Assembly (NCBI RefSeq): GCF_029892105.1
Contig: NZ_JARZAJ010000020.1
Location: 88,873 to 152,872, forward strand
From: Kitasatospora sp. GP82
GTDB taxonomy: Bacteria > Actinomycetota > Actinomycetes > Streptomycetales > Streptomycetaceae
DNA length: 64,000 nt
Reading direction: 5' to 3'
In this document: positions 42,673 through 50,817 of the stretch, one piece after another
Layout: each line of letters starts with the position of its first letter
Numbering within the stretch: position 1 is the first letter of the stretch
The notes under the pieces: generated by a model
Told to the model about the DNA's origin: nothing
The model's input: only the letters and a program-made list of their open reading frames with translations
The model's database searches: none
Made by a program: the position numbers and the translations under genes

Positions 42673-42743
42673 TGTGGACGATCACGTAATTCCCCGCGTC
42701 TGCGGTCACGTAATTCCCCGCGTCTGCGGTCACGTAATTCCCC
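42673..42743. repeat. IS21-type terminal repeats, three 24-bp direct copies
   Basis: TCACGTAATTCCCC occurs at 42682, 42706 and 42730, exactly 24 bp apart, and the outermost copy is preceded by a TGTGGACG tip at 42673. IS21-family elements are known for multiple terminal repeats and TGT-type tips, and an istB fragment lies nearby in the expected orientation. Matching copies at 52378-52424 share the tip and the 24-bp period. Confidence 0.8.
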
Positions 42744-42776
42744 AGGTACTGGCCCTGGCTCGGCGCGTCACCACTC

Positions 42777-43220
42777 TCACCATGCCTTGGGCCGAGAGTG
42801 GTCACCGCCCTCGATCTCCTCGGGCCAGTTGATGGGACCGCAGTCCGTCCGCCGCAGAATCCCGGGGTCCGGCGGGTACTTCTCGTTCGGTGGCCCTGAC
42901 CAGTAGGCCCGCCGTGTGCGGGGAATGGGCACCTCCACCAGCCTGCCGTCGTGGAGCATCCACAGGCCGAAGCAGTCGTCCTCCTCGTCGTGGATCAGCA
43001 CCTGCACGCTTTCCGGCATGGGCCAGGGCAGCGACTCCAGATACTTCAGCAGACCGGATCGCGGCCGCACGTGATCAAACTCGACGAACCACCCATAGAT
43101 GCTCCCCCCTAGCGGGGCGAACCTCCCGTCCCAGGTGCGCTCGGGATCCGGCCGCATCAGGGGCTCCATGACCTCCTCTGCCCAAAGTGCCAGCACGATG
43201 ACCTCGGCGTTTCTGCCCAT
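42777..43220 (-). CDS. Hypothetical protein between istB remnant and IS end
   Basis: The 147-residue protein begins MGRNAEVIVLALWAEEVMEP. It contains WDGRFAPLGGSIYGWFVEFD, LKYLESLPWPMPESVQVLIH, DEEDDCFGLWMLHDG and VEVPIPRTRRAYWSGPP. It has normal codon bias and a soluble, acidic, Trp-rich composition that recalls SMI1/Imm-type small proteins, though I cannot assign a family. The ribosome site is weak. It lies between an istB fragment and IS21 terminal repeats, so it may be a passenger gene of that element. Confidence 0.6.
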   Translation of the reverse strand: MGRNAEVIVLALWAEEVMEPLMRPDPERTWDGRFAPLGGSIYGWFVEFDHVRPRSGLLKYLESLPWPMPESVQVLIHDEEDDCFGLWMLHDGRLVEVPIPRTRRAYWSGPPNEKYPPDPGILRRTDCGPINWPEEIEGGDHSRPKAW

Positions 43221-43274
43221 GCTGGAGTATCGCCGCCCGCCATGGCCCCGCAGCAACTGGTTTCCACCGGCGGT

Positions 43275-43610
43275 CAGACGTCGAGACGGCGACACCTCAG
43301 CGAACCCACCTTCCTCCACGGTGATCGCCGGGGCATGACCTTCTTGATCGACGGCTTGTCGGTCCTGTCGGCGGGGTTCTTGGGTCGCTTTGTTCGGCCG
43401 GTAGCTGGGGCCGTTCATGATGACCTGGTGGCTGGTGTTGATCAGCCGGTCCAGGAGCGACTCGGCGACGACGGGGTTGGGGAAGAGTGGATACCAGTCG
43501 CTGGGCGCCCGGTTGCTGGTGATGATCAGGGACCGTCCCTGTCGCTCGCTGACCAGCTCGTAGAGGTCGTCGGCCTGGGCGGCTGTGAGCTGGCGCATGG
43601 CGAAGTCTCG
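43275..43610 (-). mobile_element. istB: IS21-family istB 3' fragment, frameshifted
   Basis: The minus strand reads DFAMRQLTAAQADDLYELVS, ERQGRSLIITSNRAPSDWYP, LFPNPVVAESLLDRLINTSH and QVIMNGPSYRPNK. This is the C-terminal third of an IS21 IstB transposition helper ATPase. An extra A in AACAAAGCG near 43400 breaks the normal KRP ending and lets the frame run into downstream sequence. The N-terminal ATPase part and istA are missing, so the element is inactive. Confidence 0.85.
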
Positions 43611-43768
43611 CCGTAGACAATCGGCTGCGCGGCGGTAAGGAAGGCGAACTCAAGGGCATGGTTCACGGTGAGATTTGAAAGCTCGAGGTCCTCGGGGCAG
43701 TTAAGCTCTCGCCTCACGTAGTCCTGGCGGAGCTGGTGATCATCGTCGTAGCCGTACCCGGTGAGCAT
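43607..43768 (-). pseudogene. 5' fragment of an unknown gene cut by IS21 debris
   Basis: An ATG at 43768 has an excellent ribosome site (GGAGGGGG) and starts MLTGYGYDDDHQLRQDYVRR, ELNCPEDLELSNLTVNHALE and FAFLTAAQPIVYG. About 53 residues in, the frame meets the istB junction near 43607 and becomes nonsense. It is a real gene start whose body has been replaced. Family not recognised. Confidence 0.6.
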
Positions 43769-44121
43769 TCTGTCCCCCTCCGGGCTGTTGTGGCCGATCG
43801 GCCGCTCTGTCCTCCTTGACGGCCCGAGAGGAGAGCCAGTGACCGGCCGGTTGTGTTTTCAACAGGTCGAATGAGGTTCTGACTCAGCTTCCGTGAACCG
43901 GTCACAATCCGTAAGGTCGAAGGGGTATGGCACGGCCCACGCCGCGTGCCCGCGCATCCGAGCCGGGTCGCCGGGGAAGCAGCTGTCCCACTCCTCCCGT
44001 GCCGCCGCCCACGTCGGCCCGGACCCTGCTCAAGGTCTGCCTGCGCGACCGGGGCCAGGCCGTGGTCTTCGGCTACGAGAAGCACTTGGTCCGACCGACC
44101 TGTCGAGCCGAAAATCGCCGG

Positions 44122-45234
44122 ATGAGCGATGATCAGAACACTGCCAACGAGCAACAGCGGCGCCGTGCGGCCCGCAACGCCTGCAAGCGGTTCCTCTCCG
44201 GCGAGCGTCTCCTCGGCATCCGGGAGCGGCTCACCGCACTCGCCGCCCTGGACGGGCTGGACGTCGAGCCCTACCGCTACGGCAGCGACGGGCCGGTGCG
44301 GCAGCTGGAGGAGCTGGCCGCCGCGCTGCTCGGCACCGAGGACGCGGTGTTCTTCCCCACCGGCACCATGGCCCAGCAGGTCGCGCTGCGCTACGGCGCC
44401 GAGCTGACTGGCCGTCCGGCCGTCGCACTGCACCCGCTCAGCCACCTGAAGCGGCACGCCTACACTCAGCTCACCGGCCTGCGCGGCCTGTGGCCCACCA
44501 CCGAGCAGCGGCTGCCGACCGCCGAGGAACTCGGCGCGCTGGGCGAGCCGTTCGGCACCCTGGCAATCGAACTCCCGCTGCGCGACCCCGGTTATCTGCT
44601 GCCGAGCTGGGAGGAGCTGGTCGAGCTCACCGCGGTGGCCCACGCGGCCGGCGCCCGGGTGCACTTCGATGGCGCCCGGCTGTGGAACACAACAACCCAT
44701 TTAGGCAGTCAGCTTGACGAGATATCGGCGCTCGCCGACAACGTCTACGTCTCCTTCTACAAGGACCTCCGCGGCATCAGCGGCGCCGCACTGGCCGGTG
44801 ACGCGGCGCTCACCGCCTACGCCCGCGCCTGGCGTCACCGCTACGGCGGCACGCTCTACCAGCAGTGGCCGGCCACGCTCGCCGCGCTCGCCGGTTTGGA
44901 CACCGTCCTGCCCAAGCTGCCTGACTTCGCCCGCCACGCCGCGACCCTCGCCCCGGCCCTGGCCGCGCTCCCTGGCGCCCGGATCCACCCCGCCGTCCCG
45001 CCTACCCATGAGTTCCAGCTCTGGCTCCCGCACCCCGCAAAGGCGCTGAACGTCGCCCACCTGGCCCTCGTCGAGCAGGAGCGGACGTGGTTCATCTCGC
45101 ACTGGACCGACGCCGCACCCGGCCTGGCGATGGCGGAGGTGAGCCTCACCGGCCCTGCGCTGGAGTGGACGGCGGACGAGGTGACCCAGGTCGGGCTGCG
45201 CTTCCTGGAGCTGGCCGCCGCTTCCGCACATTAG
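44122..45234 (+). CDS. PLP-dependent low-specificity threonine aldolase-like enzyme
   Basis: The 370-residue protein has the aldolase/beta-eliminating lyase arrangement: EPYRYGSDGPVRQLEELAAA, FFPTGTMAQQVALR, HPLSHLKRHAY, VHFDGARLWN (Asp contacts the pyridine nitrogen) and VSFYKDLRGISGAALAG, where Lys forms the Schiff base. It should cleave beta-hydroxy amino acids such as threonine to glycine and an aldehyde. The start chosen is the ATG at 44122 after a conserved-bias break; the open frame further 5' lacks a good ribosome site. It is flanked by IS debris and a GNAT gene, with no operon partners. A link to NRPS building blocks is conceivable but unsupported. Confidence 0.88.
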   Translation: MSDDQNTANEQQRRRAARNACKRFLSGERLLGIRERLTALAALDGLDVEPYRYGSDGPVRQLEELAAALLGTEDAVFFPTGTMAQQVALRYGAELTGRPAVALHPLSHLKRHAYTQLTGLRGLWPTTEQRLPTAEELGALGEPFGTLAIELPLRDPGYLLPSWEELVELTAVAHAAGARVHFDGARLWNTTTHLGSQLDEISALADNVYVSFYKDLRGISGAALAGDAALTAYARAWRHRYGGTLYQQWPATLAALAGLDTVLPKLPDFARHAATLAPALAALPGARIHPAVPPTHEFQLWLPHPAKALNVAHLALVEQERTWFISHWTDAAPGLAMAEVSLTGPALEWTADEVTQVGLRFLELAAASAH

Positions 45235-45414
45235 GCGCGAAGAACGCGCTTACCTGACGACCACCATGCGCGTTGATGCCGCGGCTTCGCTGCCGCCCTG
45301 ATGCACCGTCCGGGGCCCCTCGTGCTGCGTCCCTGAGAGGCTCAGCCCGGAGGAGCAGGCGTCGTTTCCGACGCAGACGAGCAAACTGCTTGGCCGAGCC
45401 CGAGCCCCGAGGGG

Positions 45415-45849
45415 CTATTCGATCGTGAACCGGTAGACCCTCGAACCCCGGGCTTGGAAACCAGCACGCTCGTAGAGACGATTCGCAGCCTCGCGTGATG
45501 GGCGGGACGTCAGGTCAACGGTTCGAGCGCCTGCGTCCTTCGCCAGGCGAAGTGCCTCATCGGTCAGGGCCGCGCCGACTCCGTGGCCACGCGCGGCGGC
45601 ATCGACAACGACGTCCTCGATGCGCGCCCGCAGGCCGGATGGCAGCGGGGAGAGGACCAACGTCAGCGCGCCTACGATCGCTCCGTCGAGCCGGGCGATC
45701 AGCAGCGTATTCGAGTTGCACGCCACCATCCGGGCGACCGCGTCCTGGTCCAGGGGCTTGGCCGTCATCGACAACTGCGGCAGCAGGCTGGCGAATGCAT
45801 CCACCAACTCGCCGTTCGTCTCGCGGACGACCTCAACGTCAAGGCTCAT
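45415..45849 (-). CDS. GNAT family N-acetyltransferase
   Basis: The 144-residue protein contains RIEDVVVDAAARGHGVGAAL, the R/QxxGxG/A acetyl-CoA binding motif. It is followed by TDEALRLAKDAGARTVDLTS and EAANRLYERAGFQARGSRVY, the usual GNAT ending. It transfers acetyl from acetyl-CoA to an unknown amine. ATG 45849 is chosen; GTG 45861 would add four residues. It stands alone and converges on the aldolase gene with about 180 bp between. Confidence 0.88.
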   Translation of the reverse strand: MSLDVEVVRETNGELVDAFASLLPQLSMTAKPLDQDAVARMVACNSNTLLIARLDGAIVGALTLVLSPLPSGLRARIEDVVVDAAARGHGVGAALTDEALRLAKDAGARTVDLTSRPSREAANRLYERAGFQARGSRVYRFTIE

Positions 45850-46082
45850 GCACCAGGACACTACCCCGAACTTCAGTGGCCGCAGCGGTGTTCGGCTTCG
45901 GCGATCTGCGGAGGGATTCGGTGCCGGTCTCGATCAGGGTGAAGCAGAAGGTCAACCAGACGGCGATAGCTTCGCAGAGCCGAGGTGATCACGACCCCAC
46001 CACCTCACGGGCTGTGACCAGATCACGGAACCTGAGCCAGAACCTCGGTTCACCCGTCGCCGAGAACTCGTCCCGCAGTTGA

Positions 46083-46172
46083 CTGCTCCCCGCGCCCGCG
46101 GGGATGGTCCCAACCCGGAGCCGGACCTGTGGACCCCGGAGGACTGCTTCCCGCGCCCGCGAGGATATAGCT
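46083..46172. CRISPR. Minimal type I-E CRISPR array, two repeats and one spacer
   Basis: A 29-nt repeat at 46083-46111 has the core CCCCGCGCCCGCGGGGATGG, as in actinomycete type I-E systems. A 32-nt spacer (46112-46143) follows, then a degenerate second repeat at 46144-46172 with at least three changes. The 61-nt period is exact for type I-E. No cas gene is in the window. Confidence 0.82.
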
Positions 46173-46335
46173 CCGATTTGACGCCTGACACCTCACCACC
46201 TGAGTGTCGTCCATCTGAGGCAGGCTGACCCTGTGTTGGGCTGGTGGGGATAACGGTTGGGCAATCCCCGGGCGAACCGGGCGTGGCTGGTGGGAGTGTA
46301 GCGCGGACCAGTCCCGTGATCACAGGAGTGTCGCC

Positions 46336-47055
46336 GTGACCGACTTCCAGCCCCAGCCGCAGTGGGTTCCGCCGCAGCCAGCGCCGCGCCCGTCGAAGCG
46401 GAAGAACGCGGCGATCGGTTGCGGCGCCATGGTGGCGGGTGTGGCCGGCCTGGTGGTGCTCGGGGCGATCGTCGGGCCTCCGAAGAAGGAGCAGACGCAG
46501 AGCGTGGCTGGCGCCGCACCAGGCAGTCCGGCGGTGAACGTTTCGCCGAGCACAGCGCCCAGCACACCCGCCTCCGCCCCTGCTGCCACTCCGGCACAGA
46601 CCGCAACGCCCGCCGCCAGCTCCAGTGCCAAGCCCGGCACCCCACCCACCGCGCCGCTGGTCGTCCCCTCCTCCACCGGGAAGGCCTCCGCCACGGACCG
46701 GAAGGCAGCCGCCGCGATCCTCAAAGCCAACGACCAGCACTACCGGGAACTGGTCGACCAGGGCGCGGCGCTGATCGGCAGCTCCGGCTACCAGGACTGG
46801 TACCAGCACTCGTTCAACGACACCAGCGACATGGACGCGTTCAAGCAGGCCGACGCGCACTTCACAGCGGACAACGAACCAGATGCGCTCAGCGACTGGC
46901 GGGACGACAACGGCAACGGCGCCAGCGCCTTGTGGCGGCTCGCCGCCGACGGCCTCGGCCCGGAGACCACCGACCAGACGCGGGCTGATGTCGCCGAGGC
47001 CCGGCAGGCCCTGGAGAAGGCGGACGCGGACGCCGACCGGATCGCCGCTGGCTGA
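46336..47055 (+). CDS. Membrane-anchored protein with Pro/Ala/Ser-rich linker
   Basis: The 239-residue protein starts at the GTG at 46336, which has CAGGAG upstream. A short Pro-rich cytoplasmic tail (QPQPQWVPPQPAPRPSKRK) is followed by one membrane segment (MVAGVAGLVVLGAIVG, residues ~33-48). A linker of about 70 residues rich in Pro, Ala, Ser and Thr follows. The C-terminal extracellular domain (~115-239) is acidic and helical, with HYRELVDQGAALIGSSGYQD and WYQHSFNDTSDMDAF. Family not recognised. It is bracketed by the two CRISPR mini-arrays. Confidence 0.8.
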   Translation: MTDFQPQPQWVPPQPAPRPSKRKNAAIGCGAMVAGVAGLVVLGAIVGPPKKEQTQSVAGAAPGSPAVNVSPSTAPSTPASAPAATPAQTATPAASSSAKPGTPPTAPLVVPSSTGKASATDRKAAAAILKANDQHYRELVDQGAALIGSSGYQDWYQHSFNDTSDMDAFKQADAHFTADNEPDALSDWRDDNGNGASALWRLAADGLGPETTDQTRADVAEARQALEKADADADRIAAG

Positions 47056-47176
47056 CCGGTCGGGCAGATCACCTTCGCAGGTTGAGAAGCTGCTAACCGG
47101 GGTGGTGCGGTCGGCATAGCATCTGGCCATGGCTGCGAATGCGGAAGTATCGGATGAGGTCGCCCAGAGCAGAGGT

Positions 47177-47266
47177 CTGCTCCCCGCGCCCGCGGGGACG
47201 GTCCCGCCCCCGTCCGGTCTCATGTCCGCTCACTCCTCTGCTCCCCGCGCCCGCGGGGATGGTCCC
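47177..47266. CRISPR. Second minimal type I-E CRISPR array, two repeats and one spacer
   Basis: Repeats at 47177-47205 and 47238-47266 are 29 nt each and differ at one position (GGACGG versus GGATGG); the spacer at 47206-47237 is 32 nt. The repeat matches that of the array 1.1 kb upstream. The array overlaps the 3' end of a decayed minus-strand gene. Confidence 0.88.
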
Positions 47267-47633
47267 CAGCTGGGCCAGCGTCGGCACCCTCGGTGGGGTG
47301 GGCGAACGGGCCGGTGATCTGCAGGACGGCGCCGGCGTTGCGCGCTGCCCGTCGCCAGTCGCGGGTGACGGGCAGCAGGCCGGTGAACCACGGCAGGCCG
47401 CCGGACCAGGTGACCTGGAGCCACTGGTGCTGGGCGTCGAGTACGGCGGTCCAGCCCGGGTGCGGCTGGGCCCAACCCTCCGGTTCGCGCTGGCAGGCCC
47501 GGCCGTCGGCGGCGAGCACCGGCAAGGCCAGCTGGCCGTGGGGCTGCGGGTAGGTGACGGCGGGCCGGTCGTGGATTAGCTCCGGCCACGCCGTCAGGCC
47601 GAGGTAGGCGGCGAGGGTGCTGTCCGCGCCCGG
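47267..47633 (-). pseudogene. Start-less gene remnant ending in the CRISPR array
   Basis: The minus strand reads STLAAYLGLTAWPELIHDRP, AVTYPQPHGQLALPVLAADG, WAQPHPGWTAVLDAQHQWLQ, VTWSGGLPWFTGLLPVTRDW and NAGAVLQITGPFAHP with natural codon bias. It has no ATG or GTG near its beginning, which abuts the stop of the next gene. Its C-terminal reading runs into CRISPR repeat sequence. It looks like an internal piece of an accessory-element gene. Family not recognised. Confidence 0.5.
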
Positions 47634-48026
47634 TTACTTCCCCTCGTTCGCCTCCTCCAGCACGGCGGCCAGGCGGTCCGCGACTTCGGCCGAGCAGCCG
47701 CCGAGCTCCACGAAGCCGCGTTCCATCACGGGGTAACCGCCGACGGTCGGGGTACTGTGCGCAGCCTGCTCGGGTCCGACGATGCCGGACCACCGCATGT
47801 GGAGGCCGTAACCGGTGGTCCGGGACTGGCTGGTCTCCCTCTTTGGCAGATCGAGGACCTCGCGCAGCACCGCCTCCACCAGGACAACAGGGCGTCTGCC
47901 TCGCCGCGGCCGTCCGGCAGCGGCCCCGTATGCGATTTTCCGGGCCCTGGACCGGACGGCCTGCAGGGCGACCCTGGCTAGGTCCGTACCTTCGGGGCCC
48001 GGACCGGCCCGGTGGTGCTGCGGCAT
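47634..48026 (-). CDS. Hypothetical protein, possibly truncated
   Basis: This 130-residue ORF starts MPQHHRAGPGPEGTDLARVA and ends ELGGCSAEVADRLAAVLEEA plus a short tail. The early TDLARVALQAVRSRARK resembles the N-terminus of actinomycete DciA-type proteins, but the rest does not, so it may be a chimera or decayed copy. There is no clear ribosome site. Confidence 0.4.
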   Translation of the reverse strand: MPQHHRAGPGPEGTDLARVALQAVRSRARKIAYGAAAGRPRRGRRPVVLVEAVLREVLDLPKRETSQSRTTGYGLHMRWSGIVGPEQAAHSTPTVGGYPVMERGFVELGGCSAEVADRLAAVLEEANEGK

Positions 48027-48050
48027 CGGGCGACACTATCGCGTCCCTGT

Positions 48051-48222
48051 GATGGCCTTCATGCGGTTCCGCCCCGGACGAAGCGACGGGGCGCGACGTT
48101 TTCAGTGCGCAGCGCACGGGCCGCAACCAGGGCGGCGTAGTGCGAGGCGAGGAGGCGCGGGTTGTCGGCGCTGGCGGCGGTACGGGACGGGGTAGCCGGA
48201 TCATCGGCCGCAAAATCAACGG
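48051..48222 (-). other. Short start-less coding-like frame
   Basis: The minus strand reads SVDFAADDPATPSRTAASAD, NPRLLASHYAALVAARALRT and ENVAPRRFVRGGTA to a stop near 48051, with good codon bias but no start codon. It is probably the 3' end of a small accessory gene, in the same orientation as the two remnants that follow it. Confidence 0.3.
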
Positions 48223-48493
48223 ATTTGGCTGACCTGGGGCGATGCGCTGATCACTCCACCGGCCGGGTGGGCCGAGGCAGTTCAGGCGTACTCGTCGCCT
48301 CGGCGAGCACGACGCGGCCGCCCTTCAGCTCGGGGACGGCCCGTGAGGAGGATCGGAACGGCCAGCAGTGACAGCGGGCCTCCGCGGGGCGTGGGGAGCT
48401 GAGCCGGCAGGCACCCTTGACAGGGTTCACGACGGTGGAAGACTGCGACAGGGCCGCCACGCGGCGGCCCGCCTCGGAGAAACGGGGGATCCT

Positions 48494-48985
48494 GTGAAGA
48501 AGATCAGCCGGATAGCGCGCGTCGCCGTGGTGGGGGCGCTGGCGCTGGGCGGCGTCGTGGCGGGCACGAGCAACGCTTCGGCGGCGACCGGCAACTGGGG
48601 CTGCCGCTCCGACAACACGGGCAGCTTCGCCAATGAGGGCAACGGTATCCACCTGGACTCCTGCGCCGAGGACCAGTGGGGCGGCGGCGGGAGTGGCTTC
48701 TACGCCCGCATCGCCGTCACGCTCGACCCTGGCAGCCCGAGCGTCTTCCCGTGCGCGCAGCTGTGGAAGTCGGACGGCTTCGGCGGCTGGTCCGAAGCGC
48801 ACGACTACGGCTGCATGGGCTGGTACGGACCGGGCACCAACGACGCCATCTGGATCAGCGACAACGGCCAGAACTACAACCCTGGCAGCGGCGCGTACGT
48901 GGTGCGTGTGGGCTTCTGGGCCACCATTAACGGCCACTACGGCTATTACGGCGACGTGGAGTCGCCGGTCAGCTCGGTGTGGTGA
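48494..48985 (+). CDS. Small secreted protein with four cysteines
   Basis: The 163-residue protein starts at the GTG at 48494 with GGGGGAT upstream. It has a clear Sec signal peptide, KKISRIARVAVVGALALGGV, ending in SNASA with cleavage near residue 30. The mature part (~133 residues) is rich in Gly, Trp, Tyr and Asp and has four Cys, likely two disulfides. Distinct segments include GNWGCRSDNTGSFANEGNG, SPSVFPCAQLWKSDGFGGW and VVRVGFWATINGHYGYYGD. It is probably an extracellular beta-rich domain, perhaps a toxin, inhibitor or carbohydrate-binding protein, but I recognise no family. A hairpin terminator follows. Confidence 0.8.
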   Translation: MKKISRIARVAVVGALALGGVVAGTSNASAATGNWGCRSDNTGSFANEGNGIHLDSCAEDQWGGGGSGFYARIAVTLDPGSPSVFPCAQLWKSDGFGGWSEAHDYGCMGWYGPGTNDAIWISDNGQNYNPGSGAYVVRVGFWATINGHYGYYGDVESPVSSVW

Positions 48986-49035
48986 CCGCGAACGGCTTGT
49001 AGCGGGATGGACGAGAGCCCCCGCACCTCTTGAGT

Positions 49036-49064
49036 GGGGTGGACTGCCGACAGCAGTCCACCCC
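49036..49064 (+). terminator. Perfect 12-bp stem-loop terminator
   Basis: GGGGTGGACTGC (49036-49047) pairs with GCAGTCCACCCC (49053-49064) over a 5-nt loop, about 50 bp after the secreted-protein stop. The remainder of 49065-49440 holds no supportable gene. Confidence 0.75.
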
Positions 49065-49440
49065 ACCGGCGTCCGGTACACCAGCGCAGCGATTGCCGGT
49101 GAGACTGACCTTTGCCACTGGCCAGCACCTGGGTCCGGTCGAGGCGCATCTCCAGGAGGCGATGACGCCTGTGGGCCAGGATTCTTCTCCCTGAGTTGGA
49201 GGCGAACTCACGGGTCGATCCCCCCGAGCACAGCATCCGACCCGCGAGTTCCTGCTGAAACACCTTCAGTTGTCTCGAACCCACGGGGCTCAGCGGATCC
49301 AGTACTGGTAGGAGCTGTTGTTCGACTGGTCCGCATCCATGCTCCGTGCTCTCGGATCCGTCACGGTTCGTAGCGGTCAAGCCGGTGGGAATGGAAAACC
49401 CAGTCGCCGTTGACACAAGGTTCCTGAAACCCTGGCCGTC

Positions 49441-50187
49441 ATGACCCCGGACCCCGTCGACCAGGCTCGACGTCTCGCGTGTGACCGTTTCCCCGATGCG
49501 CTTGCTGCGATCCTTGCCGGGTCGACGGCTGCGGGGCGAGCCACTGCCGGCAGTGACCTGGACATCGCAGTGCTCATCGGAGACGGCGGCGAGACCTGCC
49601 GGGAGACGATCCGGTTCGAGGGACGTGTTGTCGAGCTCTTCATCCACACCCGTGCCGGTCTCGTGGACCTCTTCGCAGCGGACGTTGCCGCACGTCGCGC
49701 GGTCCTGCAGAGCATGTATGCCACCGGTCTCGTCCTGCTCGACACGAATGGTGAGGCCGGACGCGCCCGTGCCCTGGCCGAGGCGGACCTCCGCGAGGGT
49801 CCGCCGTCGCTGGAACCAGAGACGGTCGAAACGAAGAGGTATGGGCTGACGGACACTCTGGACGATCTCGCCGACGCGGGCGACCAGATCGAGCGCCTTG
49901 CGGTGGCCGGTTTCGTTCTCAACGCTGCAGCCGATCTGCTCTGCGACTACCACCACGCGTGGATCGGCGGTGGGAAGTGGCTGCCGCGGCGCCTTCTGGA
50001 AGCGGACGCAGAGCGTGGGGCCGCCCTGCTCGAAGGGCACCTGCACCTGTGTGAGTCGGGAGACCCGGGACTCATGATCGACGCGGCATCAGGGATTCTC
50101 AACCTGGTCGGCGGGCCTCTTCGCGAGGGCTATCGCAGGACCTGGTGCGGTGTCATCGAATCGGTTGCGGCTGCCTCCGGGCGTTGA
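49441..50187 (+). CDS. Nucleotidyltransferase-domain protein with HepT/aminoglycoside-type helical tail
   Basis: The 248-residue protein has the polymerase-beta-like motif LAGSTAAGRATAGSDLDIAV (GSxxxGxxxxxSDxD), in which the two Asp bind metal. A third acidic position is likely in VVELFIHT. The C-terminal half is helical (YGLTDTLDDLADAGDQIERL). This fold nucleotidylates small molecules such as aminoglycosides, or proteins and tRNAs in MNT/HepT-type modules. Which applies is unclear; the fused helical part argues against a classic separate toxin-antitoxin pair. The ribosome site is weak. Flanked by recombinase relics, it looks like an accessory gene. Confidence 0.75.
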   Translation: MTPDPVDQARRLACDRFPDALAAILAGSTAAGRATAGSDLDIAVLIGDGGETCRETIRFEGRVVELFIHTRAGLVDLFAADVAARRAVLQSMYATGLVLLDTNGEAGRARALAEADLREGPPSLEPETVETKRYGLTDTLDDLADAGDQIERLAVAGFVLNAAADLLCDYHHAWIGGGKWLPRRLLEADAERGAALLEGHLHLCESGDPGLMIDAASGILNLVGGPLREGYRRTWCGVIESVAAASGR

Positions 50188-50199
50188 CGGGCTGAGGCC

Positions 50200-50520
50200 G
50201 GTGACGGCGTCGGTGGCCATCGAGTGTGGTCGCCGGGAGCATAGTGCTTCCAGGTTCCTCCGGCTTCCGCGGCGATCGCCTCGGCGTGGACGGAGTGGTA
50301 GCCGAGCATCCCGGCGACCACGGAAGGTGGGGCCTGGAGGTGGAGTTGGCGCATGGCGGCGGTGCGGCCGTGCAGGGCGGATGCCCGCAGCGGCGAGCCT
50401 CCCGCGGAGGGTCGAGGGGTCGAGAGGCTGTCCGGCCCTGTGCCCGGGGAAGAGCCAGGTGCTGTTCGGCTGGGTGGCGAGGTGGTCGAGGAGCATGCCG
50501 GCGAATTCGCCGACCTGACC
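50200..50520 (-). pseudogene. Tyrosine recombinase C-terminal fragment, frameshifted
   Basis: The minus strand reads LLDHLATQPNSTWLFPGHRA and GQPLDPSTLRGRLAAAGI in one frame, then LHGRTAAMRQLHLQAPPSVV, AGMLGYHSVHAEAIAAEAGG and TWKHYAPGDHTR in another. This is the C-terminal part of a family of tyrosine recombinases common in Streptomyces mobile elements. A frame change near 50370 and the missing N-terminus make it inactive. Confidence 0.7.
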
Positions 50521-50628
50521 GGCATGCACCGCCACACCGCGATCCGCTGGGTCGCCTACGCCAGACGCAACTTGGCCGAGTACCTCGCGGCACGCGCCGA
50601 GGAACAAGGTCGGGGTGTTCACAATTAG
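50505..50628 (+). pseudogene. Second recombinase-type C-terminal fragment, opposite strand
   Basis: The plus strand reads FADLTGMHRHTAIRWVAYAR and RNLAEYLAARAEEQGRG to a stop, matching the HTH-like last 35 residues of Streptomyces tyrosine recombinases. It abuts the minus-strand fragment, so two different elements met and decayed at about 50505. Confidence 0.5.
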
Positions 50629-50817
50629 TGCCTGTTCCTGGAGGTGGCCTGTCAGAACTGATGCACTTTCAGATGACGGGTCAGGTCTCCGGTTCGCGGC
50701 TCTGAGCACGTCAGCAGGTGGGCGCGTAGCGGTGGGCGGCGCAACCGTCTCGGGAGGGGGCCCGCCAGCACTGCCCCCGTTCGAGTTGGGCGGGGTGGCT
50801 CGGTAGGGTCGTGAGTC

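Noticed and set aside
43714..44700. Minus-strand frame opposite the threonine aldolase gene
   Set aside because: The plus strand carries the full PLP-enzyme motif set in the same place, and the minus frame shows only GC-driven residues.
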